From contig NZ_FUXX01000005.1 in assembly GCF_900167015.1 (NCBI RefSeq), forward strand, positions 19,325-83,324: DNA of 64,000 nt, given 5' to 3'. The notes beneath the pieces are model-generated. The model was not told where the DNA came from. It ran no database searches and saw only the letters and a list, made by a program, of their open reading frames with translations. Numbering within the stretch: the first letter of the stretch is position 1; each line of letters begins with the position of its first letter. A program made the translations under genes and the position numbers. Shown here piece by piece: positions 41,767-52,109 of the stretch. The stretch is from Succinivibrio dextrinosolvens DSM 3072 (lineage in GTDB: Bacteria; Pseudomonadota; Gammaproteobacteria; Enterobacterales; Succinivibrionaceae).

Positions 41767-42954
41767 TTAGGCAACTGTAACCTTTGCAAAACGACGCTTG
41801 CCAACCTGCCAGATAGCTGTGCCCTTTTCTACAGGAGCATTCTTATCGGTAATAACCTTACCGTCACACTTAACAGCATTCTGCTTAAGCATACGCATTG
41901 CTTCAGAAGTTGATTCACAAAGACCTGCATCCTTCAGAAGATTTGGAATGGTCTGTGAATTAACGGTAACTTCCTGGATGTCATCAGGCAGAGCGCCCTT
42001 GGCGAACTGGGACTTGAAGCCCTCAACAGCCTCGTTGGCTGCCTCTTCACCGTGATATCTTGCAACAATTTCACGACCAAGTTCAATCTTGGCATCACGT
42101 GGGTTCTTACCGTTTACAAGGCAGTCATCCTTGATAGCCTTAATCTCATCTACAGTCTTGAATGACAGTAAATCGTAGTATGACCACATCAGATCATCTG
42201 AGATAGACATGATCTTGCCGAACATCTCCTTTGGAGCCTCGGTAACGCCGATGTAGTTGTGCTTTGATTTTGACATCTTAACAACACCGTCAAGACCGAC
42301 TAGAAGAGGCATCATCAGAACACACTGTGGTTCCATACCTGCATCTTTCTGAAGCTCACGGCCCATCAGCAGATTGAATTTCTGATCAGTACCGCCAAGC
42401 TCAACATCTGCCTTGATAGCAACAGAGTCATAGCCCTGGAATAATGGGTACAGGAACTCATGAATTGAAATTGGCTGTTTTGCAGCAAATCTCTTTGAGA
42501 AATCATCGCGCTCTAACATACGGGCAACAGTAAGTTTTGCAGCAAGCTTAATGGTACCGGCAGCACCTAGCTTTTCACACCACTCGCTGTTGTAACGAAT
42601 CTCGGTTAAATCCTTGTCCAGAATCTTGAATGCCTGTTCAGCATAGGTCTTTGCATTCTCAAGAATCTGCTCACGAGGTAACTCTGGACGGGTTGCATTT
42701 TTACCAGATGGATCACCGATTGCAGCGGTAAAGTCACCAATGATAAGCACAATCTTGTGACCTAATTTCTGGAAGGTACGAAGCTTGTTTAGGATAACGG
42801 TGTGTCCTAAATGAATATCAGGAGCAGTTGGATCCATACCCAGTTTAATAACTAACTGTTTACCTGACTCCAGTTTCTTTTTAAGTTCATCTAGAGGAAT
42901 GATTTCCTCTGCACCACGAGTAATTTCACGTAATGCATTTTCGATATCAGACAT
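41767..42954 (-). CDS. tyrS: Tyrosyl-tRNA synthetase
   Basis: 395 residues from ATG 42954 ([11 protein letters not shown]), preceded by AAAGG; upstream in-frame codons to 43161 overlap the divergent anmK start and are not part of it. The class I signature is HLGHT (HIGH variant) and KMSKSKHN (KMSKS loop). A C-terminal S4-like RNA-binding domain (about 330-395) follows. The length fits the type II TyrRS (TyrZ-like) seen in many gammaproteobacteria. It charges tRNA-Tyr. Confidence 0.97.
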   Translation of the reverse strand: MSDIENALREITRGAEEIIPLDELKKKLESGKQLVIKLGMDPTAPDIHLGHTVILNKLRTFQKLGHKIVLIIGDFTAAIGDPSGKNATRPELPREQILENAKTYAEQAFKILDKDLTEIRYNSEWCEKLGAAGTIKLAAKLTVARMLERDDFSKRFAAKQPISIHEFLYPLFQGYDSVAIKADVELGGTDQKFNLLMGRELQKDAGMEPQCVLMMPLLVGLDGVVKMSKSKHNYIGVTEAPKEMFGKIMSISDDLMWSYYDLLSFKTVDEIKAIKDDCLVNGKNPRDAKIELGREIVARYHGEEAANEAVEGFKSQFAKGALPDDIQEVTVNSQTIPNLLKDAGLCESTSEAMRMLKQNAVKCDGKVITDKNAPVEKGTAIWQVGKRRFAKVTVA

Positions 42955-43100
42955 CGTATAACCTTTTAAATAATTAAAAACGTTGCAAAATTTGCATAAA
43001 AAAAAATATAAGTCGCAATATTTTAATATAATTTGGTCATGATCTAAACAAAAAAAAGCACTATTTGGCTTAAAAAAAGCTGAATCATAAGGAAAGAATA

Positions 43101-44231
43101 ATGGGTGAGCTTTATATAGGATTGATGTCTGGAACCAGTATCGATGGCATCGACGCAGCACTGGTCGAATTTAATGGCGATACAAGCAGAATAATAATGA
43201 GCACCAGTGTAGATTATGATGAGGATACACGTAAGCTTCTGCACTCTTTATGCTCATCCTCTGATGATGAAATTGAAAAGGCAGGTGTTGCCAGAGTAAA
43301 AATCGCTCAGTATGAGGCAAAAGCTGTTAATACACTTTTGGATAAGGCAAAACTCAAGGCAAAGGATATAAAGGCTATCGGATCACATGGTCAGACAGTT
43401 AGACATCGTCCTGCAAAAGGTTTTTCCCTGCAGCTTGATAACGGAGCACTTCTCTGTGCCTTAACCGGAATTGATACAGTCTGTGATTTTCGTTCAGCAG
43501 ACATTGCTCATGGAGGAAACGGAGCACCTCTGACACAGGCCTTTCACAGCATGCAGTTTAAAGATGAGAATGAAGTCTCAATGGTTCTTAACATGGGAGG
43601 CATTTCCAATCTTACAGTAATTGATACTGACGGCAGAATACTTGAAGCCTTTGACACAGGGCCTGCCAATACACTTATTGATGGCGCCTGCAGAACTCTG
43701 CTAAATATTCCCTATGACAAAGATGCTAAATTAGCTTTTAAGGGTAAGGTTGTCCCTGCTCTGCTTGAAAAATACATGCAGTCCCCATACCTGAAACTTG
43801 AACCTCCAAAATCAACCGGACGAGAGGATTTCGGTCTTGATTTTATTAAGGAAGAACTGCTTTTTGCTACACAGGATGAGGATTTCATCAGCGATCTTAT
43901 AGCAACCCTTACCGAGTTTACTGTAATGGTTAATGTGAATGCAGTCAGAATGTGCATGTACCGACATAAAATAACTAAAACAAGACTTATCCTATGCGGA
44001 GGAGGAGCCTATAATCCATATATAAGAGAAGGTCTTTCAAAGAATCTTCAGAAAAACAGTGTAACAGTAATGACAGCAGAAGATCTCGGTGTAAACTCAA
44101 AGCTTTTAGAAGCACATGCCTTTGCCTACTTTGCATACAAGTTTATGCACAGAGAATGCCTGAATCTTGGAGATTCAACTGGAGCAAAGGAGCCTTCTAT
44201 TTTAGGATGCCTGTATCCGGCCACACATTAA
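43101..44231 (+). CDS. anmK: Anhydro-N-acetylmuramic acid kinase AnmK
   Basis: 376 residues. The N-terminal phosphate-binding loop is [16 protein letters not shown], later motifs are [28 protein letters not shown] and LCGGGAYNP. AnmK cleaves and phosphorylates 1,6-anhydro-MurNAc from cell-wall turnover, returning it as MurNAc-6-phosphate. It is divergent from tyrS with 146 bp between starts, and a metallophosphoesterase gene follows after 9 bp, so the two are probably co-transcribed. Confidence 0.97.
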   Translation: MGELYIGLMSGTSIDGIDAALVEFNGDTSRIIMSTSVDYDEDTRKLLHSLCSSSDDEIEKAGVARVKIAQYEAKAVNTLLDKAKLKAKDIKAIGSHGQTVRHRPAKGFSLQLDNGALLCALTGIDTVCDFRSADIAHGGNGAPLTQAFHSMQFKDENEVSMVLNMGGISNLTVIDTDGRILEAFDTGPANTLIDGACRTLLNIPYDKDAKLAFKGKVVPALLEKYMQSPYLKLEPPKSTGREDFGLDFIKEELLFATQDEDFISDLIATLTEFTVMVNVNAVRMCMYRHKITKTRLILCGGGAYNPYIREGLSKNLQKNSVTVMTAEDLGVNSKLLEAHAFAYFAYKFMHRECLNLGDSTGAKEPSILGCLYPATH

Positions 44232-44240
44232 GAGAGATAT

Positions 44241-45380
44241 ATGCTAGCGTTTAAGATATTTCCATTTATCCAGGCTCTTGTAATTATTCTGTGCTTTATC
44301 CTGCCTCTAAAAAAGGTTAGCCTGAAGTACAAAATTCTTTTAGCCATTATATTTGGACTTGGCAGTCTTAAACAGTACATCTATATCTTCTCAGGCGGAG
44401 ATATGATGGATCCGAAGCTCTCAAGATACCCAGCTATCTTCTTTGATACCATCTATTTCAGCTCTATATTTCTGTTTCTTCTGACTCTTATCAGAATGAT
44501 TATCAATGGAGTGTACAAGCTCTCAAGGCTGAATCCAGGTAAATTCATAATTCCAGCTCAGTCCACCCGATATGCAGCACTGTTTCTGCTTATAGCCTGT
44601 CTTATCGGAGGAAGAGCAGTATTCAACGGCTTTGCCCCTCCAGTAGATAAATTCTACGAGATTACCGTTAAGAATCTGCCCTCTGAAGCTAATGATCTTC
44701 GCATTGTTGAGCTTGCAGATCTGCATATTTCAGCACCAACCATACCCTCAGAAATTGAGGATATCGTAAAAAGAGTAAATGAGACTGAACCGGATCTGAT
44801 ACTGATTGCAGGAGACTTTGTTGACGGTACGATTGAGGAGCTTGATTACATGACAAAAATCCTCTTCAACCTAAAGGCAAAATACGGAGTCTATGCTGTT
44901 TCAGGAAATCACGAGCTGTACTCTGGTTATAAGAACTGGATTGAGTACTTTGAAAAAGGCGGCATAAAATTTCTGGAGAATGACGGTGTCATTATCAGAA
45001 ACGAAAAAGATGTTCCTCTTTTAAATGTATGCGGTGTTATAGATATCTCTGCGCACCGTTTTAATCTACCAGAGGCAGATATTCAGAAAGCACTGGCAAA
45101 TACAGACAGAAATCTGCCAACAATCTTCATGTCTCATCAGCCAAAGCTTGCCAATCAGCTAAAGGATAAGTCCGATCTGACTCTATGCGGGCATACCCAT
45201 GGAGGTCTAATGCCTGGACTAAAACAGATTGTTGCCAAGGTAAACGGAGGCTACGTCAGCGGTCTGTATAACACAGGTAGACAGCGAGTTATCGTCTCCA
45301 ACGGTACCAGAATATGGGCAGGAGCACCTTTAAGACTTCACGATCCATCACAGATTGTTTATGTAACACTTAAACAGTAG
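44241..45380 (+). CDS. Membrane-anchored metallophosphoesterase
   Basis: 379 residues. The N-terminal 115 residues contain about four transmembrane helices. The C-terminal calcineurin-like domain has all metal motifs in order: ELADLHISAPT (D-x-H), IAGDFVDG (GD), VSGNHE (GNHE) and LCGHTHGGLMPG (GHxH). It resembles YkuE/YaeI-type phosphodiesterases, which act on lipid phosphates at the membrane; substrate not determined by sequence. It follows anmK directly. Confidence 0.9.
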   Translation: MLAFKIFPFIQALVIILCFILPLKKVSLKYKILLAIIFGLGSLKQYIYIFSGGDMMDPKLSRYPAIFFDTIYFSSIFLFLLTLIRMIINGVYKLSRLNPGKFIIPAQSTRYAALFLLIACLIGGRAVFNGFAPPVDKFYEITVKNLPSEANDLRIVELADLHISAPTIPSEIEDIVKRVNETEPDLILIAGDFVDGTIEELDYMTKILFNLKAKYGVYAVSGNHELYSGYKNWIEYFEKGGIKFLENDGVIIRNEKDVPLLNVCGVIDISAHRFNLPEADIQKALANTDRNLPTIFMSHQPKLANQLKDKSDLTLCGHTHGGLMPGLKQIVAKVNGGYVSGLYNTGRQRVIVSNGTRIWAGAPLRLHDPSQIVYVTLKQ

Positions 45381-45460
45381 TCTTAACGCTATCTCACATT
45401 TCCTTTTATTTCAGTCACCTATAATTGAAGATAGTGTTGTGCATCTGAGAGGATTGAGAG

Positions 45461-47137
45461 ATGTTGAAGGATTCACTAGAGGCAGCGCTCGAGTCGACGC
45501 TAAAAGTTTCTGATATTGCCTATGTAAAGAATCAGTCGGACGAGTATATTTTCCGCAAGGTTGTCACCACCTCAAGATTTTCATCTGTTCTAATCCTTCT
45601 TGATACAAAATTAAATCAGGACACTGTCTTTATAGGTGAAGGCTTTCAGATGCTCGCCCAGATGACAGGAACCTTTGCCAAGCCGGTAAACATCGGTCGA
45701 TGCATGGACGATTTATCTCCATACTCTCACTACCCTGTCGAAGATTACAGAACCGTATACAATCTCCTGCTTCTGAAAAAGGAAAATCTCTGGACACTGC
45801 TTGGCTTTACAAGCTGCAACAAATACACAGGTTTCTTCAGAATCTTCAATGACGGAACTCTGCATGTATGCATGTCTTTAGAGGGACAGATCTTCAACTC
45901 AGGAGATATTATCAATACAGAAAGCTTTGTCATCATGGAGGGAACCGAAAAGGAACAGCTTCTGGATAAATTTGCAAAACTCATAAAGAAGAATCACCCT
46001 CCTCTGAAGATCAAGGAAAGACCTTGTGCCTGGTGTTCCTGGTACTCATATTATGATCATATCTCAGAGCATGACATCCTTGAGAATGCAGATAAATCAG
46101 GAGAGTTTGATTTTATTGATCACATCCAGATTGATGATGGATATGAAAGCCACATGGGTGACTGGCTTGAATATTCAGAGAGCTTTTCCAATGGTCTTGA
46201 TGGATGTATTGCAAAAATCGCAGAGAAAGGAAAAAGACCATCTATCTGGGTGGCCCCATTCATAGTCAGCGGAGAGTCTGATATTGTAAAGAATCACCCT
46301 GACTGGCTTGCAACAGACATGGACGGAAATCTGATCCCTGCAGGCTACCTGACCTATGGAGGCTGGCGAGATCTTCCATGGTATGTTCTGGATTTCTCAA
46401 ATGAGGAAGTTGTAAACCATATCCACAATATCTTTAACTTCTTTGTCAAAAAGCTGCGTATAAAGTACTTCAAGCTGGATGCCTGCTACTGGGGAGCAAT
46501 CAAAGGCTATCTCTTCAGAGGAAATATCTCCAGAATTGAAAACTACAGACGAGGGATCAGGGCGATACTTGATGCCATTGGTGATGATGCCTGTCTCTTA
46601 GGCTGCAATGCTCCTATCTGGCCTTCACTTGGACTCTTCCATACCATGCGAATATCTGATGATACTGAAAGAAATCATCACAGAACAGTACAGAAAGCAA
46701 AAGAAACCTTTAATCGACTGTGGATGAACAATAATCTCTGGATAAATGATCCGGATGCACTCTGTATAAAAGATATTGATGGACAGCATATTGAACCAAA
46801 TGATGTTCACCTGCAGATTGCAACAGTACTTATCTGCGGTGGAATTGTAACCATCGGTGACAGACTTGGTGACTACAGCCATGAGGATAAGGAGCTTCTC
46901 AGAAGAATCAGAGATTATACGTATTACGTAAAAGAAGTAATTCCAGATGAGGATTTCTCGACATTCACTCTGAATCTCAAGAGCAAAAAGGAACGTATAA
47001 AGATTTATATCAACTGGACAGGAGATAACCAGACTATTCTCATAGGACAGAATTCTGTTAACTTTATGAACAACGAGAACCTGTCCTCAGAATATATTCT
47101 GCCACCAGCTGATACGCTGATAGTTATTGAGCATTAA
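45461..47137 (+). CDS. Alpha-galactosidase-like glycoside hydrolase (GH36/clan D)
   Basis: 558 residues, no signal peptide. The TIM-barrel motifs of clan GH-D are visible: CAWCSWYSYYDHISE, IQIDDGYESHMGDWLE, WVAPFI, then KYFKLDACYWGA with the nucleophile Asp in K-x-D, and MRISDDTERNHH with the acid/base Asp. It should release terminal alpha-galactose (melibiose or raffinose type) or a close analogue in the cytoplasm. It is shorter than classic GH36 enzymes (about 700), with a reduced N-terminal beta domain. It converges with pncC, overlapping by 14 bp. Confidence 0.85.
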   Translation: MLKDSLEAALESTLKVSDIAYVKNQSDEYIFRKVVTTSRFSSVLILLDTKLNQDTVFIGEGFQMLAQMTGTFAKPVNIGRCMDDLSPYSHYPVEDYRTVYNLLLLKKENLWTLLGFTSCNKYTGFFRIFNDGTLHVCMSLEGQIFNSGDIINTESFVIMEGTEKEQLLDKFAKLIKKNHPPLKIKERPCAWCSWYSYYDHISEHDILENADKSGEFDFIDHIQIDDGYESHMGDWLEYSESFSNGLDGCIAKIAEKGKRPSIWVAPFIVSGESDIVKNHPDWLATDMDGNLIPAGYLTYGGWRDLPWYVLDFSNEEVVNHIHNIFNFFVKKLRIKYFKLDACYWGAIKGYLFRGNISRIENYRRGIRAILDAIGDDACLLGCNAPIWPSLGLFHTMRISDDTERNHHRTVQKAKETFNRLWMNNNLWINDPDALCIKDIDGQHIEPNDVHLQIATVLICGGIVTIGDRLGDYSHEDKELLRRIRDYTYYVKEVIPDEDFSTFTLNLKSKKERIKIYINWTGDNQTILIGQNSVNFMNNENLSSEYILPPADTLIVIEH

Positions 47138-47684
47138 AGACAGAATCTGGATCATCTCTTACAGTTAAGGCCTTAAGTCCCTTTAGGGCCATTAGCGTAG
47201 TCTGAAGTCTTACCTCTTCTCTGTCCCCCTTGAAGTGAAAACAGTGTGCATAGGCCTTCTGCCCTTTCTTCATCAGTCCCATCCATACTGTACCTACTGG
47301 TTTCTGAGCAGAACCGCCATCAGGGCCTGCAATTCCGGTAACTGATACACCTATGGTTGCAAGAGATGAATGCTTAAGAGCTCCTTCAACCATCTGTACA
47401 GCAGTCTCTTCACTTACAGCACCTACGGTTTTGAGTGTCTCCTCTTTAACCTCTAAAAGCTCCATCTTGGATTCATTTGAGTAGGTTATAAAACCTCTGT
47501 CAAACCAGCCTGAGCTGCCAGGAATTTCGACAATTGAAGCTCCAATAAAGCCGGCAGTTAAAGACTCAGCAGTAACATATATTTCGCCATATTCTGCAGA
47601 TAAGGATTCAAACTCACGTGCAGCTGTTGTGATTTGTTCTAATAATGATTCTTTCATGAAATTTATCTCTATGTTCTTTGACAT
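47124..47684 (-). CDS. pncC: Nicotinamide-nucleotide amidohydrolase PncC (CinA C-terminal family)
   Basis: 186 residues. The CinA-C core is clear: YVTAESLTAGFIGASIVEIPGSSGWFDRGFITYSNESK in sequence blocks, and IGVSVTGIAGPDGGSAQKPVGTVWMG. The family deamidates NMN to NaMN in pyridine nucleotide recycling. The 3' end overlaps the convergent glycosidase gene. Two near-identical 22-bp repeats lie about 85-140 bp upstream of its start. Confidence 0.95.
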   Translation of the reverse strand: MSKNIEINFMKESLLEQITTAAREFESLSAEYGEIYVTAESLTAGFIGASIVEIPGSSGWFDRGFITYSNESKMELLEVKEETLKTVGAVSEETAVQMVEGALKHSSLATIGVSVTGIAGPDGGSAQKPVGTVWMGLMKKGQKAYAHCFHFKGDREEVRLQTTLMALKGLKALTVRDDPDSVFNAQ

Positions 47685-47767
47685 CTAGTGCAATCATTAT
47701 TGCACAAATATTATTTACTGAGCACTGTGACCTTTTATCACTTTTTTTCTTATTAATTACCACTAAT

Positions 47768-47822
47768 AATCACGTTTTTTGGGTATTAAGGCCAACGAAA
47801 AATCACGTTTTTTGTATATTAA
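47768..47822. repeat. Two 22-bp direct repeats, 33 bp apart, upstream of pncC
   Basis: AATCACGTTTTTTG followed by GGTATTAA (47768-47789), and the same core followed by TATATTAA (47801-47822), differ at two positions. The 33-bp period is close to three helical turns, so a regulator would meet both on one face. They lie between a DUF2802 gene stop and pncC. Confidence 0.5.
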
Positions 47823-47967
47823 AAATACACAAACACACATTTTTCTAAAAAATAACAATCAAAATGTACCGAAAACACTTTCCAGACGAAGAGCTTAGAA
47901 TGAATTCCTAAATCGAATAATATCCATACATTTGATATGTCTAATTTTTTCGACCAGATCAAGAACT

Positions 47968-48678
47968 TTATCTAGGTCTTCTCAGACCAGTCTTTGCGCC
48001 CATGCCATAAGCTTCACGAGCTTTAAGGCTTGCAACATGAGGAGCAGTAGCAGCTGCCTGTGCAGGGGTAGTTTTTGGAGTTTTAGCTGCAGGAGCACTA
48101 GCAGCTGGAGCAGCCTTAACCTTATCAAGAGATGGAGTCTGATTATCAGCAGCTTTTGCCTTTGCAGCAATTTCGGCAGCAGCAACCTTTGCAGACAGAT
48201 TGTGAACCTTAGCCAGCATTTCAACTTCGTACTGAGGAAGATTGGTTTTAGCAATTACTTCTTCAACAGACAGACCTTCAGCTAAGAGCCTTTTTGCAAG
48301 AATAATTGGCTGATTCTCTACGGAGTTATTCTGGATTTCCTTTTTCTGCTGTTCAACCTTAACAGATAAGTTATCAAAAGAGGTATTTATTACTTTCTGC
48401 TTATCAACGATATCCTGCTGAGATGAGGTTAAATACTGCAGAGACATATCTGAAGCCTTCATTTTTCTCTCTAGGGCTTCAATAGAGGTTGTATATTTTG
48501 AAGCCTGCTCTTCCAGAGATTTCAGAGCGTTATCAACGGATGCCTTTAATAAAAGATTTTCTTTTTCCAGAGCGGTACAGCGACGGGAGGTAATTACAAA
48601 AGAGATAAGGATAAATAGCAACAGGACAACAGCTGTACTAATAGCGGCTATAAGAGTTACATCTAAATATGACTGCAT
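47968..48678 (-). CDS. DUF2802 membrane-anchored coiled-coil protein
   Basis: 236 residues. A transmembrane helix (IAAISTAVVLLLFILISFVI, about 10-29) is followed by a long coiled coil (about 35-120), then the DUF2802-like segment ILAKRLLAEGLSVEEVIAKTNLPQYEVEMLAKVH (about 126-160, in pieces), a helix-turn-helix-like fold. The C-terminal 70 residues are Ala/Pro/Lys-rich. DUF2802 proteins often lie in chemotaxis/flagellar operons of gammaproteobacteria, though here none adjoin. Role unknown. Confidence 0.78.
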   Translation of the reverse strand: MQSYLDVTLIAAISTAVVLLLFILISFVITSRRCTALEKENLLLKASVDNALKSLEEQASKYTTSIEALERKMKASDMSLQYLTSSQQDIVDKQKVINTSFDNLSVKVEQQKKEIQNNSVENQPIILAKRLLAEGLSVEEVIAKTNLPQYEVEMLAKVHNLSAKVAAAEIAAKAKAADNQTPSLDKVKAAPAASAPAAKTPKTTPAQAAATAPHVASLKAREAYGMGAKTGLRRPR

Positions 48679-49231
48679 AAAATCTCTGTACGTAATTAAC
48701 CTTTATCTAACTGTAATATAGCACTTTTTTTTAAATCTCACAAAATTTATGAAATTTATATTGTGATTTTCGTCTTAACTTGCGCAATATTTCCTGTTTT
48801 ACCGCATTTACATCAAGAAAAAACAGAGAAAACAATCTATAAAACGCAAAAATCCAGAAAGCAAAAAGCTTAGCTTTTTACTTATCTGAATTCCATAAAC
48901 ATAAGTACACACAGGTTAGTTCTAGAGTTGCTATTATCGTACAGGAAGCTTATCGAAAATATAGGAATCTGATTGGTTACAACAATTACACAGAGTCTCG
49001 CGAATAATTACTTTTCGAGCATCAGGATTCAGGTTGAAAGGAGAGCAACCAAAACAACTGACAGTGTCAGAATCTTTTTAAATTTCACAATATATTTCAT
49101 AAATCAAGAAAACTGATAGTTATTTTTTAGACGCTGTATTCTATCAGTTTATTTTTAAAGGAAAAAGTTGGTAGGAATTATTGTCAAATATTGGATGAAG
49201 AACAGTCAGGAAAACCACAGAAAAAAAGGCT
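48679..49231. other. 553-bp intergenic region with terminator-like stem-loops
   Basis: No open frame is convincing. AAAAAGC TTA GCTTTTT (48863-48879) is a palindromic hairpin. CTGACA G TGTCAG (49058-49070) is followed by a T-rich run. AAACTGATAG (49110-49119) and CTATCAGTTT (49141-49150) form a perfect 10-bp stem, probably the terminator of the 49.2-kb gene. The middle could hold a small RNA, but I see no promoter I trust. Confidence 0.4.
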
Positions 49232-50128
49232 CTACTCAAACGAATTATCATACTTGTCAAAAGTATCTGATGAGACAATCTCTGAATCAAAGGCAAGCTT
49301 CTTTAAATATTCGGTATAAGTGAAGGATTCAGTCCAGCCTCGACTTTTTATCAGCTGATAGCTCTTTCCGTCTGCCTGTCTTTTTATATCAAGGCTTCCC
49401 TTCTCCAAAGCAAGGTCAGCTTCAAGATCATTATCAGAATAATTCAGATACACCAGCATGCTGTTATTTGCTTTTAAGCATCTGTCATATTTTTTCGAAG
49501 TTGACTTTTTAAACCATTCTGACCATTTTGATGGCAAAGTATTCAGCTGAAAGTTATTTAGCATAGATGAAACAAATAAATCCCTTTCCACCTTATCCAC
49601 AAAGCCAAGTCTGATCTCAATAATCTCACCGATCTCGTTTACATATAGCTTCATGTTACTTACTGAATCTGTAGGATAAACTGAACCTTTTAGTGTACTA
49701 ATCTGGAAGCAGTCATCGTTAGTCATCGAGTTGTACAGAGCTTTAATATTTTCATTGTTCTGCTCAGCTGAAGAATACAGATCCAGTTTATCCTTCGCAT
49801 AGATAACGCAGTTTCTTTTCTTATTCTGCAGTAGATAGTATGAAACAGGAATATGCTCTTTCTTATCTTTGATTAGAGGAATTGATTTATTTGAAATGAC
49901 ACGCTTGGAAATTGCACTCTTGGCATTTGTACCAAGAATAAAGCCGAAAACAGATACAGGCTCACCGTCAGTATTCTGCCATTCTGCGGCAACTGATTCG
50001 TAGTAACTTTTATCTTCAAGCTTCTGGTTATAGGCTATCCAGATATAGAAGGCAAAGACTAGGACAAGGATTGTTAAACAAATATTAACAAATCTTTTCA
50101 GTCCATCATCTTTGTCTATTCTGCTCAT
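49232..50128 (-). CDS. Single-pass membrane protein of unknown function
   Basis: 298 residues. One transmembrane helix (FVNICLTILVLVFAFYIWIAY, about 13-33) is preceded by charged residues, so the bulk (35-298) is probably periplasmic. That part is Lys/Ser/Asn-rich with mixed strands and has few cysteines. No motif recognised. A hairpin follows the stop. It is preceded by about 180 bp of non-coding DNA after metI. Confidence 0.6.
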   Translation of the reverse strand: MSRIDKDDGLKRFVNICLTILVLVFAFYIWIAYNQKLEDKSYYESVAAEWQNTDGEPVSVFGFILGTNAKSAISKRVISNKSIPLIKDKKEHIPVSYYLLQNKKRNCVIYAKDKLDLYSSAEQNNENIKALYNSMTNDDCFQISTLKGSVYPTDSVSNMKLYVNEIGEIIEIRLGFVDKVERDLFVSSMLNNFQLNTLPSKWSEWFKKSTSKKYDRCLKANNSMLVYLNYSDNDLEADLALEKGSLDIKRQADGKSYQLIKSRGWTESFTYTEYLKKLAFDSEIVSSDTFDKYDNSFE

Positions 50129-50307
50129 CTTTATGCCATACCGTTACAAGAGTTCAAAACCTATAACAAGTATAAACTGAAGAGCTACTCCAAGAATGTT
50201 ACTGAGCAAGCAGTCTTATCATTTCTCATCACAGACCACCATCAATTTGAGAATTTCTCAACAATGGTCTTAAAAATTAACCTTAATTCGCGAGATGTCA
50301 TTACCGG

Positions 50308-50988
50308 TTAATGTGTTGTTTTCCTGATGATGTAATTTCCACCTTTCTGAATCACACTAACCATCAGAAGGATTACAACAATAGTAATGTAGGTAACATC
50401 GGTCTGACCGCGCTGATGTCCATAGCGAATTGCAAAATCACCAAGACCACCGCCACCGATAGCACCTGCCATTGCAGTAAGACCGATTAGACTGATAGCT
50501 GTAATCTGAGACACTCTTACCAGTGAAGGAATACTCTCCTTAAGATAGACTCTGAAAATAATACCAAGAGGAGATGAGCCCATAGACATTGCAGCTTCCA
50601 CAAGTCCGTTGTCCACATTTGATAAAGCACTTTCCACCTGTCTTGAAAAGAAAGGTACAGTACCAACTACCAGCGGAACAATTGCACCTGTAGTTCCGAT
50701 TGCAGTGCCCACAATAAATCTCGAAAAAGGAATAAGGGCGGCAAGCAGAATCACAAACGGGATAGAACGAAAAACATTGATAAGTCTGTCCAGAATTCCA
50801 AATACACTCTTATTCTCAAGAATTCCCCCCTGTTTTGTAACAATAAGTGTCACGCCCAGGATAATTCCAAAAAGGAAGGCAATACCGCCTGATACAAACA
50901 TCATATACAGAGTCTGCAGTGTTGAAATCCACAGCTCATCAAGCTTTGAGGCAACGTGAGGAAATAGAGTATTAAACAGATCAGCCAT
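50308..50988 (-). CDS. metI: D/L-methionine ABC transporter permease MetI
   Basis: 226 residues, about six transmembrane helices. The EAA-type cytoplasmic loop ALSNVDNGLVEAAMSMGSSPLGIIFRVYLKESIPSLV (in pieces, about 120-155) contacts MetN. LIGLTAMAGAIGGGGLGDFAIRYG is the MetI signature. The gene overlaps metN by 8 bp and is the last of the metQ–metN–metI order on the minus strand. Confidence 0.97.
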   Translation of the reverse strand: MADLFNTLFPHVASKLDELWISTLQTLYMMFVSGGIAFLFGIILGVTLIVTKQGGILENKSVFGILDRLINVFRSIPFVILLAALIPFSRFIVGTAIGTTGAIVPLVVGTVPFFSRQVESALSNVDNGLVEAAMSMGSSPLGIIFRVYLKESIPSLVRVSQITAISLIGLTAMAGAIGGGGLGDFAIRYGHQRGQTDVTYITIVVILLMVSVIQKGGNYIIRKTTH

Positions 50989-52018
50989 TTTTCAGAACCT
51001 CCACATTTACATTCTTTCCGGCTATATAAATAAGAGCATTTTCAACATCCTCATAACGGCCCGAGAGAATTCCCACGGTACCACCGATAGGAGAGTTGTT
51101 TACAAGCTCCACATCAGCATAAAGAATGTTCATCGTCACGTTGAAACGATGAGTCATCAGAGAAATAAGAGGCTCGGAAACACCTGGTCCCCTGTAGGAT
51201 AGTCTTACAAATTTCTCCCCTGGCTTGAGATCGCATATAAGAGGATAGTCTGATGAGAGATGCTCTGCCTTTGAAAGATTTGAGGCTGCCTTTACAAAAT
51301 TCTGGGTTATATTCTCCCTTGGATTTGCAAAGACCTCAAAGGTTGAGCCCTGCTCTACCAGATGACCGTTCTCAAGTACCGCTACTCTGCTGCAGATATC
51401 TTTAACCACAGCCATCTCATGAGTAATGATGACAATTGTGATTCCAAGTTCTGCATTAAGCTCCTTTAGAAGGCCTAAAATCTCATGGGTAGTCTGAGGG
51501 TCCAAGGCAGAAGTAGCCTCGTCACACAGCAGAACCTTTGGCGATGAGGCCAGAGCTCTGGCTATAGCAACACGCTGTTTCTGACCGCCTGAAAGCTCAG
51601 AAGGATAGGAATTGGCTTTGCTTTCAAGATCAACTCGTCTTAAGAGTTCAAGTGCTCTTTTTTTCTGCTCCTCCTTTTTAATTCCCTTGTGAGACAGAGG
51701 GTAGATTACATTTTCAAGTACGGTTCTTGATGGCATCAGATTGAAATGCTGGAAAATCATACCGATACCGGCTCTTGCATCTCTGAGATCTTTTGGAGAT
51801 AAGGCTGTCAGATTTAGTCCATCTACGCTGACAACACTGCCCTTATCCGGTATTTCAAGAAGATTGATGCAGCGGACGAGAGTAGATTTTCCTGCGCCTG
51901 AAAAACCAATAATTCCAAAGATTTCGCCTTTTTTTATTTCCAGTGACACATCATCCACTGCCTTAAAGGAGATACCGTCACGTTCAAATGTTTTTGAAAC
52001 ATGCTCAAGTTTTATCAT
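50981..52018 (-). CDS. metN: Methionine ABC transporter ATPase MetN
   Basis: 345 residues. Walker A GFSGAGKSTLVR, signature LSGGQKQRVAIARAL, and Walker B VLLCDEATSALDP form the ABC domain. The C-terminal NIL/ACT-like domain (about 260-345), through which methionine inhibits transport in E. coli, is present. A strong stem-loop separates it from metQ. It overlaps metI by 8 bp. Confidence 0.97.
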   Translation of the reverse strand: MIKLEHVSKTFERDGISFKAVDDVSLEIKKGEIFGIIGFSGAGKSTLVRCINLLEIPDKGSVVSVDGLNLTALSPKDLRDARAGIGMIFQHFNLMPSRTVLENVIYPLSHKGIKKEEQKKRALELLRRVDLESKANSYPSELSGGQKQRVAIARALASSPKVLLCDEATSALDPQTTHEILGLLKELNAELGITIVIITHEMAVVKDICSRVAVLENGHLVEQGSTFEVFANPRENITQNFVKAASNLSKAEHLSSDYPLICDLKPGEKFVRLSYRGPGVSEPLISLMTHRFNVTMNILYADVELVNNSPIGGTVGILSGRYEDVENALIYIAGKNVNVEVLKNG

Positions 52019-52067
52019 TTATCTTACCTATCACTTATATTTATGGATTTGCAAAATAGCTAAAAAG

Positions 52068-52100
52068 AACTCTTTATCTGCGGGAGCAGGATAAAGAGTT
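52068..52100 (-). terminator. Intercistronic stem-loop between metQ and metN
   Basis: On the minus strand AACTCTTTATC and GATAAAGAGTT are exact complements (11 bp), with inner CTGC/GCAG pairing, followed by CTTTTTAG. This can act as a partial terminator or mRNA-stabilising element, which would give more binding protein than membrane components. That role is inferred. Confidence 0.65.
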
Positions 52101-52109
52101 AAAGTCTGC

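Noticed and set aside
42955..43161. Longer tyrS start with a 69-residue extension
   Set aside because: The extension is Phe/Tyr/Cys-rich, overlaps the anmK start on the other strand and lies before a good ribosome site at the internal ATG.
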